Assembly (NCBI RefSeq): GCF_010993965.1
Contig: NZ_WIXM01000009.1
Span: forward strand, 56,081 to 120,080
From: Gracilibacillus sp. YIM 98692
GTDB taxonomy: Bacteria > Bacillota > Bacilli > Bacillales > Amphibacillaceae
Reading direction: 5' to 3'
Length of the DNA: 64,000 bases
Position numbers and translations under genes: made by a program. Positions 27,624 through 35,755 of the stretch are shown here, piece after piece (within the stretch, counting starts at the first letter, position 1; each line of letters begins with the position of its first letter). The notes beneath the pieces were generated by a model. It was not told where the DNA came from. It saw nothing but the letters and a program-made list of their open reading frames with translations, and did no database searches.

Positions 27624-28823
27624 TTGCAAAAAATATTAGCAATTAATGCAGGTAGTTCTTCATTAAAATTCCAACTAATGGAAATGCCGGCTGAAAAAGT
27701 TTTAGCCAAGGGTTTAATTGAGCGTATTGGAATTTCTGATTCGGTATTTTCCATGGAGTATGGTGAAGAGAAAAGCGAGTTAACTGAAGATATTGAAAAT
27801 CATGAACGGGCTGTGAAATTATTATTAAACAAATTGACAAGCTCTGGTGTCATTAATAGCTTAGATGAAATAGACGGCGTTGGTCACCGAGTGGTCCATG
27901 GCGGTGAAAGATTTAATGATTCTGTACTAATTACAGATGAAGTGATTCAAGAAATCGAAGAAGTGTCAGAATTAGCGCCATTACACAATCCTGCTAATTT
28001 GACTGGTATTCAAGCATTCAGAGAAGTATTGCCGAATGTGCCAGCGGTTGCTGTATTTGATACAGCATTTCATCAAACAATGCCAGAGCAGTCTTTCCTA
28101 TATAGTTTACCGTATGAATATTATGAAAAATATGGTATTAGAAAATATGGTTTCCATGGTACATCTCACAAATACGTATCAGAACGTGCTTCAGAATTAA
28201 TGGGTGTACCGCTGGATCAGCTTCGCTTATTATCATGCCACCTAGGTAATGGGGCGAGTATTGCAGCTATTGAAAAAGGTAAATCTATTGATACATCGAT
28301 GGGCTTTACCCCATTAGCAGGTGTGACAATGGGAACTCGTTCTGGAAATATCGATCCAGCACTTATTCCATACATTATGGACAAGACTGGACAATCTGCT
28401 CAAGAAGTAATGAACACTTTGAATAAGAAGAGTGGAATGCTAGCTCTGTCAGGCTTCTCTAGTGACTTACGTGATATAGAGGAAAAAGCGAATAGTGGAG
28501 ATGAACGTGCTGAATTAGCCCTGCAAGTATTTGCGGAACGAATTCATAAATACATTGGTTCCTATGCAGCAAGAATGCATGGTATCGATGCCATTGTATT
28601 CACAGCAGGAGTAGGGGAAAATAGTATAACTATTCGTGAAAGAGTTCTAAAAGGTTTAGAATTCATGGGTGTTTATTGGGACCCAACATTAAATAATGTG
28701 CGTGGAAAAGAAGCATTCGTAAACTATCCGCACTCCCCTGTCAAAGTAATCGTGATCCCGACGGATGAAGAAGTCATGATTGTAAGAGATACAGTAAGAT
28801 TAACAGAAAAAGCGACAGTGTAA
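27624..28823 (+). CDS. ackA: Acetate kinase
   Basis: A 399-residue acetate kinase starting [14 protein letters not shown], the phosphate-1 motif of the ASKHA fold, with [10 protein letters not shown] and GNGASIAAI further in. It makes acetate and ATP from acetyl phosphate in overflow metabolism. TTG at 27624 is chosen as start: AAAGGA lies about nine bases before it and the protein then begins at the usual family position. An in-frame ATG at 27540 would add 28 unrelated residues and overlaps the cre-like site. Confidence 0.95.
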   Translation: MQKILAINAGSSSLKFQLMEMPAEKVLAKGLIERIGISDSVFSMEYGEEKSELTEDIENHERAVKLLLNKLTSSGVINSLDEIDGVGHRVVHGGERFNDSVLITDEVIQEIEEVSELAPLHNPANLTGIQAFREVLPNVPAVAVFDTAFHQTMPEQSFLYSLPYEYYEKYGIRKYGFHGTSHKYVSERASELMGVPLDQLRLLSCHLGNGASIAAIEKGKSIDTSMGFTPLAGVTMGTRSGNIDPALIPYIMDKTGQSAQEVMNTLNKKSGMLALSGFSSDLRDIEEKANSGDERAELALQVFAERIHKYIGSYAARMHGIDAIVFTAGVGENSITIRERVLKGLEFMGVYWDPTLNNVRGKEAFVNYPHSPVKVIVIPTDEEVMIVRDTVRLTEKATV

Positions 28824-28826
28824 GAC

Positions 28827-28853
28827 AAACCGGGCTGTTTTGCCCGGTTTTTT
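28827..28853 (+). terminator. Terminator of ackA
   Basis: AACCGGGC pairs with GCCCGGTT around TGTTTT, followed by T residues. Confidence 0.93.
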
Positions 28854-28895
28854 AATAGGTTGATACAGTTGAGACCGAAAAGCAACTATCTTTCA

Positions 28896-29015
28896 GCAAT
28901 TGGAATATGCAAGACTTCTTCTGCGGGATCAGGCAGCGCAACCTAAAGAAAAACTTGAGCAGATGTCACACTTGTGCCTTGCGAGTGAAAGCGAGTATAT
29001 TCCAGTTGCGTGTAC
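28896..29015 (+). repeat. Dispersed structured repeat, copy D (short form)
   Basis: Terminal arms GCAATTGGAATAT (28896-28908) and ATATTCCAGTTGC (28997-29009) pair over 12 of 13 bases. Inside is the module CTTGAGCAGATGTCACACTT and GAGTGAAAGCGAGTAT shared with copies A and F2, and a shortened TGCGGGATCAGG core. The right end and flank (28996-29015) are repeated exactly in reverse at 62419-62438. Confidence 0.75.
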
Positions 29016-29021
29016 AGTTAA

Positions 29022-29465
29022 TTAACTTCTAACGACAAGGACATCACATTTTGCGTATCTTGTGATACTTTCGGATACACTACCGATTAAGAAACGCTCT
29101 ACTGCATTCATCCCTGTTGCACCGCAAATAATCAAATCTGCTTCGTATTTCTTTGCAAGATCTTTAGGGATCTTCAATTTAGGTGATCCAATTTCAACAT
29201 GAGTCTTAATGTCATACACACCATGCTTATTTGCTTTTTCTTTATATTCAGCTAAAAGTGATTGAGCATAGCTTTCAGACCTAGCTGCTAATGTTTGATC
29301 ATACACTTCTGGAGCAACCGTTGTAATGGTTCTAGTATCTATCACATGTGTTAAGAACATTTTAGCGTTGTTTCTTTTCACTATGTCCACTGCTTTTTTG
29401 AAGGCTAATTCAGATGCATCTGATCCATCCACCGCCACTAAGATACGATCATATTCAAATGCCAT
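29022..29465 (-). CDS. Universal stress protein (UspA family)
   Basis: A 147-residue single-domain UspA protein. The ATP-binding signature G-2x-G-9x-G-S is intact in CGATGMNAVERFLIGSVSE near the C terminus, and the N-terminal ILVAVDGSD strand is typical. It is probably a nucleotide-binding stress protein. It is convergent with ackA across a repeat, and its start has AAGGGGGAG. The target process is not known. Confidence 0.92.
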   Translation of the reverse strand: MAFEYDRILVAVDGSDASELAFKKAVDIVKRNNAKMFLTHVIDTRTITTVAPEVYDQTLAARSESYAQSLLAEYKEKANKHGVYDIKTHVEIGSPKLKIPKDLAKKYEADLIICGATGMNAVERFLIGSVSESITRYAKCDVLVVRS

Positions 29466-29542
29466 GGTTATCTCCCCCTTTATACTTCTATTTTAATATA
29501 TTATGAATCCGTTTACAATTGTGCGAATAAAGGTTTCTTTAT

Positions 29543-29570
29543 TTTATCCCGGTGAACAATCGTTCGTAAG
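29543..29570 (+). repeat. Second dispersed repeat family, copy 1
   Basis: TTTATCCCGGTGAACAATCG followed by TTCGTAAG matches the motif also found at 37112, 53841 and, inverted, at 33106. It lies upstream of the SDR gene. Confidence 0.6.
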
Positions 29571-29750
29571 TCCTCCCCCACTGATATAATTTTCTCTTTA
29601 TTATTCCCTTTATATATTGAATTAAACGATATGGAATGGTTTCCGTTTCAATTTATTAGAAAAAAAAAGATTCATGATGTAGGATATAATTGTGACGTAC
29701 GGTTTATCCGTTTTTTAAACGAGAATGATGTATTAGAGGAGGAAGGTAGG

Positions 29751-30500
29751 ATGGGTCATGCTTTTATAACAGCAGGTACAAAAGGGTTAGGTTTAAAAGT
29801 AACAGAGGCTTTCCTGCAGGAAGGTCATCAAGTTTCCGTAACCTATTATCGTGATTGGGAAAGAGCTCAAAAATTAAAAAAACAATATGCTGATAAAGTA
29901 CATATTATACAAGCAGATGTTTGCGATAAAACAGACGTTACAAATGCGGTGAAATCAGCCGCTGAAGCTTTTGGTACGATTGACTATCTGATTAACAATG
30001 CTGGCCCATTTATTTTTAAACGTAAAAAATTAATGGATCACACCACAGAAGAATGGGAACAAATGGTAAGAGGGAATTTAGACAGTGTGTTCCACATGTT
30101 ACAACTAACCATCCCGGATATGCGTAAACAAAAGTTTGGCCGTATTATTAACTATGGATTTCAAGGAGCGAATACTGCTGCAGGGTGGGTGAATCGTTCT
30201 GCATTTGCGGCAGCGAAAGTTGGGTTAGTATCGTTAACTAAAACGATTGCTTATGAAGAAGCAGAAAATGGGATTACTTCTAACATGGTTTGTCCAGGTA
30301 ATATTGAAGGTAAGATGAAAGAGGCAACCATAGAGGAGAGCAAGCGAATGGATGATAAAGAGACACCCATTGGCCGTTCGGGAACAGGAGAGGATATAGC
30401 TCGAGCTATAATGTTTTTCTGTGGTGAACATGCCGACATGATAACCGGGACAATATTAGACGTTACAGGGGGCTTGGATGTGATTCACCAGCATCGATAA
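29751..30500 (+). CDS. SDR-family protein with altered catalytic site
   Basis: A 249-residue short-chain dehydrogenase/reductase fold protein. The nucleotide-binding motif reads ITAGTKGLG and the structural motif INNAGPF is present. The catalytic YxxxK is changed: the sequence is SAFAAAKVG, so the tyrosine is phenylalanine (codon TTT) while the lysine remains. This suggests altered or lost reductase activity, or a family-specific mechanism. B. subtilis YtkK is a possible relative. ATG at 29751 is chosen for its GAGGAGGAAGG site; the frame is open 40 codons further upstream without a site. Confidence 0.8.
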   Translation: MGHAFITAGTKGLGLKVTEAFLQEGHQVSVTYYRDWERAQKLKKQYADKVHIIQADVCDKTDVTNAVKSAAEAFGTIDYLINNAGPFIFKRKKLMDHTTEEWEQMVRGNLDSVFHMLQLTIPDMRKQKFGRIINYGFQGANTAAGWVNRSAFAAAKVGLVSLTKTIAYEEAENGITSNMVCPGNIEGKMKEATIEESKRMDDKETPIGRSGTGEDIARAIMFFCGEHADMITGTILDVTGGLDVIHQHR

Positions 30501-30554
30501 CTTTTTTGTATTATCAGCTTTTCCAGTAAGGGAAAGTATAAATTATTATGGTTG

Positions 30555-30615
30555 ATAGTATAAGTAAAACTAAGGCTTTCGCTATTAAGATTTAGCTAAA
30601 AGCTAAGTTTTTCTT
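30555..30615. repeat. Palindromic hairpin repeat, copy 2
   Basis: ATAGTATAAGTAAAACTAAG continues into GGCTTT and pairs with AAAAGCTAAGTTTTT downstream. The left half matches copy 1 at 23955-23977. It lies between the SDR gene and the DUF4178 gene and could end the SDR transcript. Confidence 0.55.
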
Positions 30616-30706
30616 TAAAAATTTTATAAAAAAGTGAAACGTTAAGCTCTATTTATTCGTACATGTAATTAGAGAGAAACAGTCAATGATGAAAAGAGGT
30701 GCACCA

Positions 30707-31213
30707 ATGGGCTTTTTCTCGAAGTTTTTTTCTAAAAAAGAAGAAACCAAAGAAGTAAAAGAACGTACTCCGCTTACTATACAAGTAGGTGATATCATTG
30801 AATATGATTTAGCCGATTACGAAGTAGTAGGCAAGATTACTTATCGGGATAGCCATTATGAATGGATAAGTTACCAATTACTAGGGGAAGGGAAAAATAT
30901 TTGGCTATCAGCAGAGATGGATGATGAGCTGGAACTAGGGATTTATTATAAAATTCAGCTTCCTAACACAAATCCATATCCTGAGAAGCTAACTTATCAG
31001 GATAAAACTTATCATATGGAAGAACAAGGTCAAGCGGATGTTACAGGAGAAGGTAGAAGTGGTTCGTTAAACGGCCAGCGTATTTCTTATGCTGAATATA
31101 CCGATAAGAAAGAGTCCAGCTTTATAAGCTTGGAAAGCTGGGGAACAGAGGTTGAAGCAAGCTATGGTTATCCTATTCAACCATTTGAAATAAAAATAAT
31201 TGCAGGATCATAA
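30707..31213 (+). CDS. DUF4178 protein (YjfK-like), polyamine/PspA cluster
   Basis: A 168-residue protein starting MGFFSKFFSKKEE, then a beta-rich DUF4178 domain (TIQVGDIIEYDLADYEVVGK and the aromatic HYEWISYQLLGEG). E. coli YjfK, in the yjfIJKLMC operon with a PspA homologue (YjfJ) and a DUF350 protein (YjfL), belongs to the same group. Function is unknown. It is the first gene of a five-gene block and is followed after 14 bp by pspA. ATG at 30707 is preferred (AAGAGGTG ahead); an ATG at 30686 is possible. Confidence 0.8.
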   Translation: MGFFSKFFSKKEETKEVKERTPLTIQVGDIIEYDLADYEVVGKITYRDSHYEWISYQLLGEGKNIWLSAEMDDELELGIYYKIQLPNTNPYPEKLTYQDKTYHMEEQGQADVTGEGRSGSLNGQRISYAEYTDKKESSFISLESWGTEVEASYGYPIQPFEIKIIAGS

Positions 31214-31227
31214 AAGGAGGAAAAAAT

Positions 31228-31896
31228 ATGTTTAAATTTTTTAAAAGAGTCAAAACAGTAGTAAGTTCAGAGCTCAACACTTTATTAGACAAAGCGGAAG
31301 ACCCTGTGAAAATGTTGGATCAATTTATGCGAGATATGGAATCAGATATTCGTGAGGTAGAATCTGCGGTTGCGAAGCAAATTGCTAATGAAAAAATGTT
31401 GAAACGTAAATATGATGACGCGCAAGCTCTTGTGGACAAACGACAGAATCAAGCAGAAAAAGCGATTGAAGCAGGAAATGAGGATTTAGCAAGACGTGCT
31501 CTTGAGGATAAAAAGGATCAGCAAGCACAGGCGGATTCTATGAAAGAAGCTTGGGAACGTGCTAAAACGGATGCGGATCAATTACGTGAGAAGCTAGATG
31601 AGATGAAAAAAGAATATCAAGAAATGCAATTGAAAAAAGATTCGCTAAAAGCAAGAGCAGAATCAGCTAAAACAAGAACCAAAATGAATCGTACCATGTC
31701 CTCTATTGGAAATGATGAGTCAAAGAAAGGCTTTGAGCGCATGGAAGAAAAAGTTATGCAGTTTGAAGCAGAAGCAGATACAAGCGAAGATCTATCAGCC
31801 GCAAGCAAATCTATTGATGACGAATTTGAAGAACTAGAAAAAGATGATGTTGATGACGAATTAGCGGCATTAAAAAAGAAAATGGGAAAAGAATAA
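31228..31896 (+). CDS. PspA/IM30-family membrane-stress protein
   Basis: A 222-residue, nearly all-helical protein of the PspA/IM30 (ESCRT-III-like) family, opening with FKFFKRVKTVVSSELNTLLD, an amphipathic membrane-contacting helix, then AEDPVKMLDQFMRDM. The rest is long charged coiled coil with an acidic C terminus. Relatives bind stressed membranes and stabilise them. It shares strand and spacing with the DUF4178 gene before it and the DUF4247 and DUF350 genes after it, the E. coli YjfJ type of context rather than the LiaIH or pspABC type. The ATG has AAAAGGAGG. Confidence 0.92.
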   Translation: MFKFFKRVKTVVSSELNTLLDKAEDPVKMLDQFMRDMESDIREVESAVAKQIANEKMLKRKYDDAQALVDKRQNQAEKAIEAGNEDLARRALEDKKDQQAQADSMKEAWERAKTDADQLREKLDEMKKEYQEMQLKKDSLKARAESAKTRTKMNRTMSSIGNDESKKGFERMEEKVMQFEAEADTSEDLSAASKSIDDEFEELEKDDVDDELAALKKKMGKE

Positions 31897-31910
31897 AGTA
31901 ACGAGATCAT

Positions 31911-31947
31911 GACTAAAAAGAGCTCCTGCCAAGAGTTCTTTTTAGTC
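31911..31947 (+). terminator. Intra-operon hairpin after pspA
   Basis: GACTAAAAAGAGCTC pairs with GAGTTCTTTTTAGTC (one wobble pair). The T5 tract lies within the right arm rather than after it. It may lower transcription into the lipoprotein and membrane genes, giving more PspA than downstream products. Confidence 0.6.
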
Positions 31948-31965
31948 CTTTTAGGAGGTGATATA

Positions 31966-32634
31966 GTGTTCAAAAAAATCTCTATTAGCGGCTTTTTCTT
32001 TCTTTTTTTGATTCTATTAGCGGGTTGCGGTCAAAATCAGTTCGATAATATTTCTGCTTTTGATGAGTCAGAAGTTATCATTCAAGAACAGGTGGAAAGT
32101 TCGCAAACGAAAGAAGAAATAACGGAACAGCTGCGTAATGCTAATGAGGGAAGTATTGAGGCATTAATTGCCAATCATTTTTCTTTTGTAGAGTCAGTTG
32201 CTGGTGAAAAAACAACTTCTAACGTGTATGGTACAGATCTTTTTGAAGTAGAAGAACTAGCAGATTTGTTAGCAGAGATTAAACAGCCAAATGAAATCAG
32301 TGACTATATCGACGGCCAACAGATCCTCGTTTATCCAGATGATTTCGTTATTTTAAAGAAGAGTGAAGAGATAGAGGACATGACCTTTATCGAGGTGGCA
32401 AATGAACAATTTGTGCGAAATAATTATTCGCCAAATTTTTTAACTACTTATTTGGGAATACGATTATTAGAAAGCATGTTTGGAAACAACTGGGTTTCTA
32501 ATAGAAGAAATTACTGTCAAACAAATGATTGTTATGGCGGATATTCTACCACAAGAAATTACAACAAAGGTGGAACCTCTACGAATAGAGGGATGAATAG
32601 TTTTCGTGGCGGCGGGCCAAGTTCAGGTAAATAA
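31966..32634 (+). CDS. DUF4247 lipoprotein
   Basis: A 222-residue predicted lipoprotein. GTG at 31966 is chosen as start because it follows a full TTAGGAGGTGATATA site; the signal peptide then reads FKKISISGFFFLFLILLAGC with the lipobox LAGC. A central domain of the DUF4247 family follows, and the C-terminal 45 residues are Gly/Ser/Asn/Thr-rich with a CQTNDC pair of cysteines. It would be anchored outside the membrane. Its place between pspA and the DUF350 gene suggests it is the external partner of this envelope system. Function unknown. Confidence 0.82.
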   Translation: MFKKISISGFFFLFLILLAGCGQNQFDNISAFDESEVIIQEQVESSQTKEEITEQLRNANEGSIEALIANHFSFVESVAGEKTTSNVYGTDLFEVEELADLLAEIKQPNEISDYIDGQQILVYPDDFVILKKSEEIEDMTFIEVANEQFVRNNYSPNFLTTYLGIRLLESMFGNNWVSNRRNYCQTNDCYGGYSTTRNYNKGGTSTNRGMNSFRGGGPSSGK

Positions 32635-32652
32635 TTTATAGGAGGGATTTTA

Positions 32653-33048
32653 ATGGAACCATTTATTTCAACATTTCTTTATTTTCTAGCAGCTATCATT
32701 ATTGTTCTCATTGGTCTAACTATTTTTGAATGGATGACAACAAAGTATAAGGATTGGGAGCAAGTTAAATTAGGCAATCAGGCAATTGCTTTATCAATCT
32801 CTGGAAAAATTATTGGCATTTGTATTATTCTATCGTTTGCTATTTACCACAGCATCTCTGTTATGGAGACTTTGATTTGGGGTGCCTATGGAGTGTTCTT
32901 GCAATTGATCGCATACTGGATTTTTGAAGGAGTGACAAGGACCTTCTCTGTTGAAACACAATTGAAAGACAATAATTTAGCGGTAGGTATCATTTCTTTT
33001 GGTGTTTCAGTCGGTTTAGCATTTGTAATTGGTGCATCGATTACATAA
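32653..33048 (+). CDS. DUF350 membrane protein (YjfL-like)
   Basis: A 131-residue protein with four predicted membrane helices (about residues 7-27, 44-67, 72-92 and 107-129) and little else, fitting DUF350/YjfL. It follows the DUF4247 lipoprotein gene by 18 bp with a TAGGAGGGAT site. DUF350 proteins commonly occur with PspA-type proteins and with polyamine-related enzymes. Its role, perhaps a small channel or scaffold, is not established. Confidence 0.85.
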   Translation: MEPFISTFLYFLAAIIIVLIGLTIFEWMTTKYKDWEQVKLGNQAIALSISGKIIGICIILSFAIYHSISVMETLIWGAYGVFLQLIAYWIFEGVTRTFSVETQLKDNNLAVGIISFGVSVGLAFVIGASIT

Positions 33049-33059
33049 AGCGAGAATTC

Positions 33060-33178
33060 CATCCGTAGGGGGGCTCCATCCCCACGGATGATTAGCGATA
33101 ATTATCACGGTCGATTGTTCATCGTGATACAAAGGTGAAAATGGAAAGCCTGACCCAGATGGAGTGGTCAGGCTTTCC
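33060..33178. other. Three hairpins between the DUF350 and spermidine-synthase-like genes
   Basis: In order: CATCCGT (33060-33066) with ACGGATG (33084-33090); TATCACG (33103-33109) with CGTGATA (33123-33129); GGAAAGCCTGACC (33143-33155) with GGTCAGGCTTTCC (33166-33178). The third is the strongest and may act as a terminator or a processing site. The middle one overlaps a minus-strand copy of the second dispersed repeat family (33106-33133). Confidence 0.6.
33106..33133 (-). repeat. Second dispersed repeat family, copy 2 (inverted)
   Basis: On the minus strand it reads GTATCACGATGAACAATCG followed by ACCGTG, close to the motif at 29543, 37112 and 53841. Confidence 0.5.
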
Positions 33179-33228
33179 TTGTTGCAAAAGCTAACATTCA
33201 AAGATAGAGATGGTGTGGAGTGTGTAGT

Positions 33229-34770
33229 ATGGATGAATTAAAGGTTAGGCAGAGTCATTTTATTTATTGGGCATCGGGAATTGTATCGATTTGTGGCATT
33301 ATATTTGAAGTATTATTTGGCGCTCTTGGTTCTTATATACTAGGTGATGGTGTTAAACAATATACTTTAACCATTTCACTCTTTTTAACAGGAATGGGGA
33401 TTGGTGCTAGCTTAAGTGAGAAGGTGACCAAACATTTAGTTTTATCTTTTATTTATATTGAATTTTTAGTAGCGCTTATTGGTGGATTTTCTAGCTTTCT
33501 TATGTTTGCTATTACTGCCTTCGCCTCTAATGGCACAGATGCTTTTTTTCTTTATGGTGTCACCTTACTCGTTGGAGCACTAACAGGTGTGGAATTACCT
33601 ATATTAATACGCAAGGCAAATGAGATTGGAGTCACTCTTCAGAAAAGTACAGCACGTGTATTATTTTCCGATTATGCAGGTGGTTTAATTGGCGGGCTGT
33701 TATTTGTGTTTTTACTTCGTCCGCAAATGGGTATTGTTAAATCCGCATTCTTTGTTGGTTTAATTAATGCTTCTGTTGCTCTCGTTGTGTTATTTCTGTT
33801 CAGACGTGAGATCAAGCATGTGAGTATTCATGCTTTTATTGGAATCGGTATATCCATTCTATTAATATTAGGAATATTTTTTGGTCAAGCTATGGCTCTA
33901 ACTTTTGAACAGAAACTATATAAGGATCCAATTATTTACATGGAAGAAAGTCAATATCAAAAGATTGTCTTAACAAAAAACGACGATGATGTACGGCTTT
34001 ATTTAGATGGCGGTTTACAACTGAGCTCTATTGATGAGCATCGTTACCACGAAGTATTAGTTCACCCTGCCATGAGTTATACATCAGAAGCACGAAAAGT
34101 ACTAGTGCTTGGCGGAGGTGATGGTATGGCAGTTCGGGAAATATTAAAATATCCATCTGCGACAGATATAACGCTTGTTGATTTAGATCCAGCTGTTGTA
34201 GAACTCGCCAATACAAATGCCCATTTATTAGAATTAAATCAAAGGGCTTTAATGGACGAGAAGGTTACCATTTTTCATCAAGATGCTTTTGAATTTTTAG
34301 AGAGAAGTGAAGAGTGGTATGATGTTATTATCATAGACTTGCCCGATCCAAATAATGAGAGTTTAAACAAATTATATACAAAGGAGTTCTATTCTCTTGT
34401 TCGTAATCATCTTCAACCAGGTGGTGCAGCCATGATTCAAGCAACTAGTCCGGTTTTTGCAAGGGAAGTTTATTGGACTATTTCTCATACAGTTGCTTCC
34501 ACTGGTATGCATACCGAGAATATTCACCTTGATATTCCTAGTTTTGGGAATTGGGGGTTCGTCATGGCCAGTCGTGATTCAATAGATGTCGATTCTCTTG
34601 ATATTACGAGAAAAACGGATTACCTAAAAACCGACGTGCTCAGCAGTTTAACTAAATTTGGAAAAGACGAAGATTCCCAATTGGATGGAGATCATACGGA
34701 ATGGGGCGTAAATACTTTAGTAGATCCTATTTTAATACAATTATATGAAAAATCTTGGGAATATTATTAA
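33229..34770 (+). CDS. Membrane-anchored spermidine synthase-like aminopropyltransferase
   Basis: A 513-residue fusion of about seven N-terminal membrane helices (residues 10-225) and a C-terminal polyamine aminopropyltransferase domain. The SAM-type motif VLVLGGGDGMAVREIL has its GGGDG at 295-299; the acidic LVDLDPAVVELA follows, and the catalytic-type DLPDP is at about 370-374. Such enzymes transfer an aminopropyl group from decarboxylated SAM to an amine; the acceptor here is unknown. With PspA, DUF350 and DUF4178 partners it suggests polyamine chemistry at the membrane. The donor could come from SpeD encoded at 63343. ATG 33229 has GGTGTGGAG ahead. Confidence 0.87.
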   Translation: MDELKVRQSHFIYWASGIVSICGIIFEVLFGALGSYILGDGVKQYTLTISLFLTGMGIGASLSEKVTKHLVLSFIYIEFLVALIGGFSSFLMFAITAFASNGTDAFFLYGVTLLVGALTGVELPILIRKANEIGVTLQKSTARVLFSDYAGGLIGGLLFVFLLRPQMGIVKSAFFVGLINASVALVVLFLFRREIKHVSIHAFIGIGISILLILGIFFGQAMALTFEQKLYKDPIIYMEESQYQKIVLTKNDDDVRLYLDGGLQLSSIDEHRYHEVLVHPAMSYTSEARKVLVLGGGDGMAVREILKYPSATDITLVDLDPAVVELANTNAHLLELNQRALMDEKVTIFHQDAFEFLERSEEWYDVIIIDLPDPNNESLNKLYTKEFYSLVRNHLQPGGAAMIQATSPVFAREVYWTISHTVASTGMHTENIHLDIPSFGNWGFVMASRDSIDVDSLDITRKTDYLKTDVLSSLTKFGKDEDSQLDGDHTEWGVNTLVDPILIQLYEKSWEYY

Positions 34771-34842
34771 TAAATGGTTTATCTAAAAAAGAAAACGTGG
34801 TATACAATGGTTAGAAGCAATAAAAAAAGGAGTGCTAAATCA

Positions 34843-35523
34843 ATGGAAGTATCATTTCATGGACAATCTGTCGTAAAAATTCAAACACAAAAACATACTA
34901 TTTTAATGGATCCGTTTATCACAGGGAATGACATAAGTGATTTAGACCCAGATAAAGAAAATCCAGATGTGATTTTGCTGACACATGGACATAATGATCA
35001 TGTAGGGGACACCATAAGTATAGCGAAAAGAACGGAGTGCTTAGTTGTAGCTCCTAATGAATTAGCAGTCTATCTAGAATCTAGAGGATTGAAAACACAT
35101 CCAATGCATATTGGAGGATCCTATACGTTCGACTTTGGAAGGGTAAAATATACTCCTGCTTTTCATGGTTCTATGTTTGTGGATGAAGATGGCAATAAAA
35201 TTTACGGTGGTATGCCTGGTGGAATTTTATTCTACGCTGATGATAAGACGGTTTATCATGCTGGGGACACTGCCTTGTTTTCTGATTTAAAGTTAATTGG
35301 AGATATGAATGATATTGATATTGCATTCTTACCAATAGGAGATAATTTCACGATGGGGCCAGATGATGCCTTGATCGCAGCAGATTGGGTACAAGCCAAA
35401 AAGGTTGTGCCGATGCATTATAATACTTTTCCTCTAATTGAGCAAGATGGCGAAGGTTTTGCTAGTCAAGTGAAAACGGGGAAAGGTATTGCCCTGCAAC
35501 CAGGTGAATCCATTAACCTGTAG
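34843..35523 (+). CDS. ytkL: UPF0173 metal-dependent hydrolase YtkL
   Basis: A 226-residue metallo-beta-lactamase fold protein of the UPF0173 family. The metal motif is [10 protein letters not shown] (HxHxDH) near residue 50, with the later YHAGDTALF and PMHYNTFP ligands. Its substrate is unknown. ATG at 34843 is chosen since AAAAAAGGAGTG lies ahead and the protein then starts at the family position [11 protein letters not shown]; the open frame extends 23 codons upstream without a site. It may be co-transcribed with the gene before it, but belongs to the conserved chromosome order (ytkL-ytoI). Confidence 0.92.
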   Translation: MEVSFHGQSVVKIQTQKHTILMDPFITGNDISDLDPDKENPDVILLTHGHNDHVGDTISIAKRTECLVVAPNELAVYLESRGLKTHPMHIGGSYTFDFGRVKYTPAFHGSMFVDEDGNKIYGGMPGGILFYADDKTVYHAGDTALFSDLKLIGDMNDIDIAFLPIGDNFTMGPDDALIAADWVQAKKVVPMHYNTFPLIEQDGEGFASQVKTGKGIALQPGESINL

Positions 35524-35542
35524 AATAATAAGATGTCATAAC

Positions 35543-35577
35543 GAAGGCCAGAGGCAGGAAGACCTTTGGCCTTTTAT
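35543..35577 (+). terminator. Terminator after ytkL
   Basis: GAAGGCCAGAGG pairs with CCTTTGGCCTTT (one wobble), then TTAT. Confidence 0.8.
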
Positions 35578-35755
35578 ATGGTTGGATAATACTAATACAG
35601 GTTTCATTAAGTATATAAAACAGTGAGATTGGAAAGCTAAGAATGTTTGGATCATACATAATATTGCAAGAAAAAATTGAATCCTATTATAGAGATCTGT
35701 ATAATAACAATATAGAATAAATTTATAGTACAGATGAAAGAATGGTGAGCTACTA

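Noticed and set aside
29631..29750. Upstream extension of the SDR gene by 40 codons
   Set aside because: The family N terminus begins at the ATG at 29751 behind a strong ribosome site.
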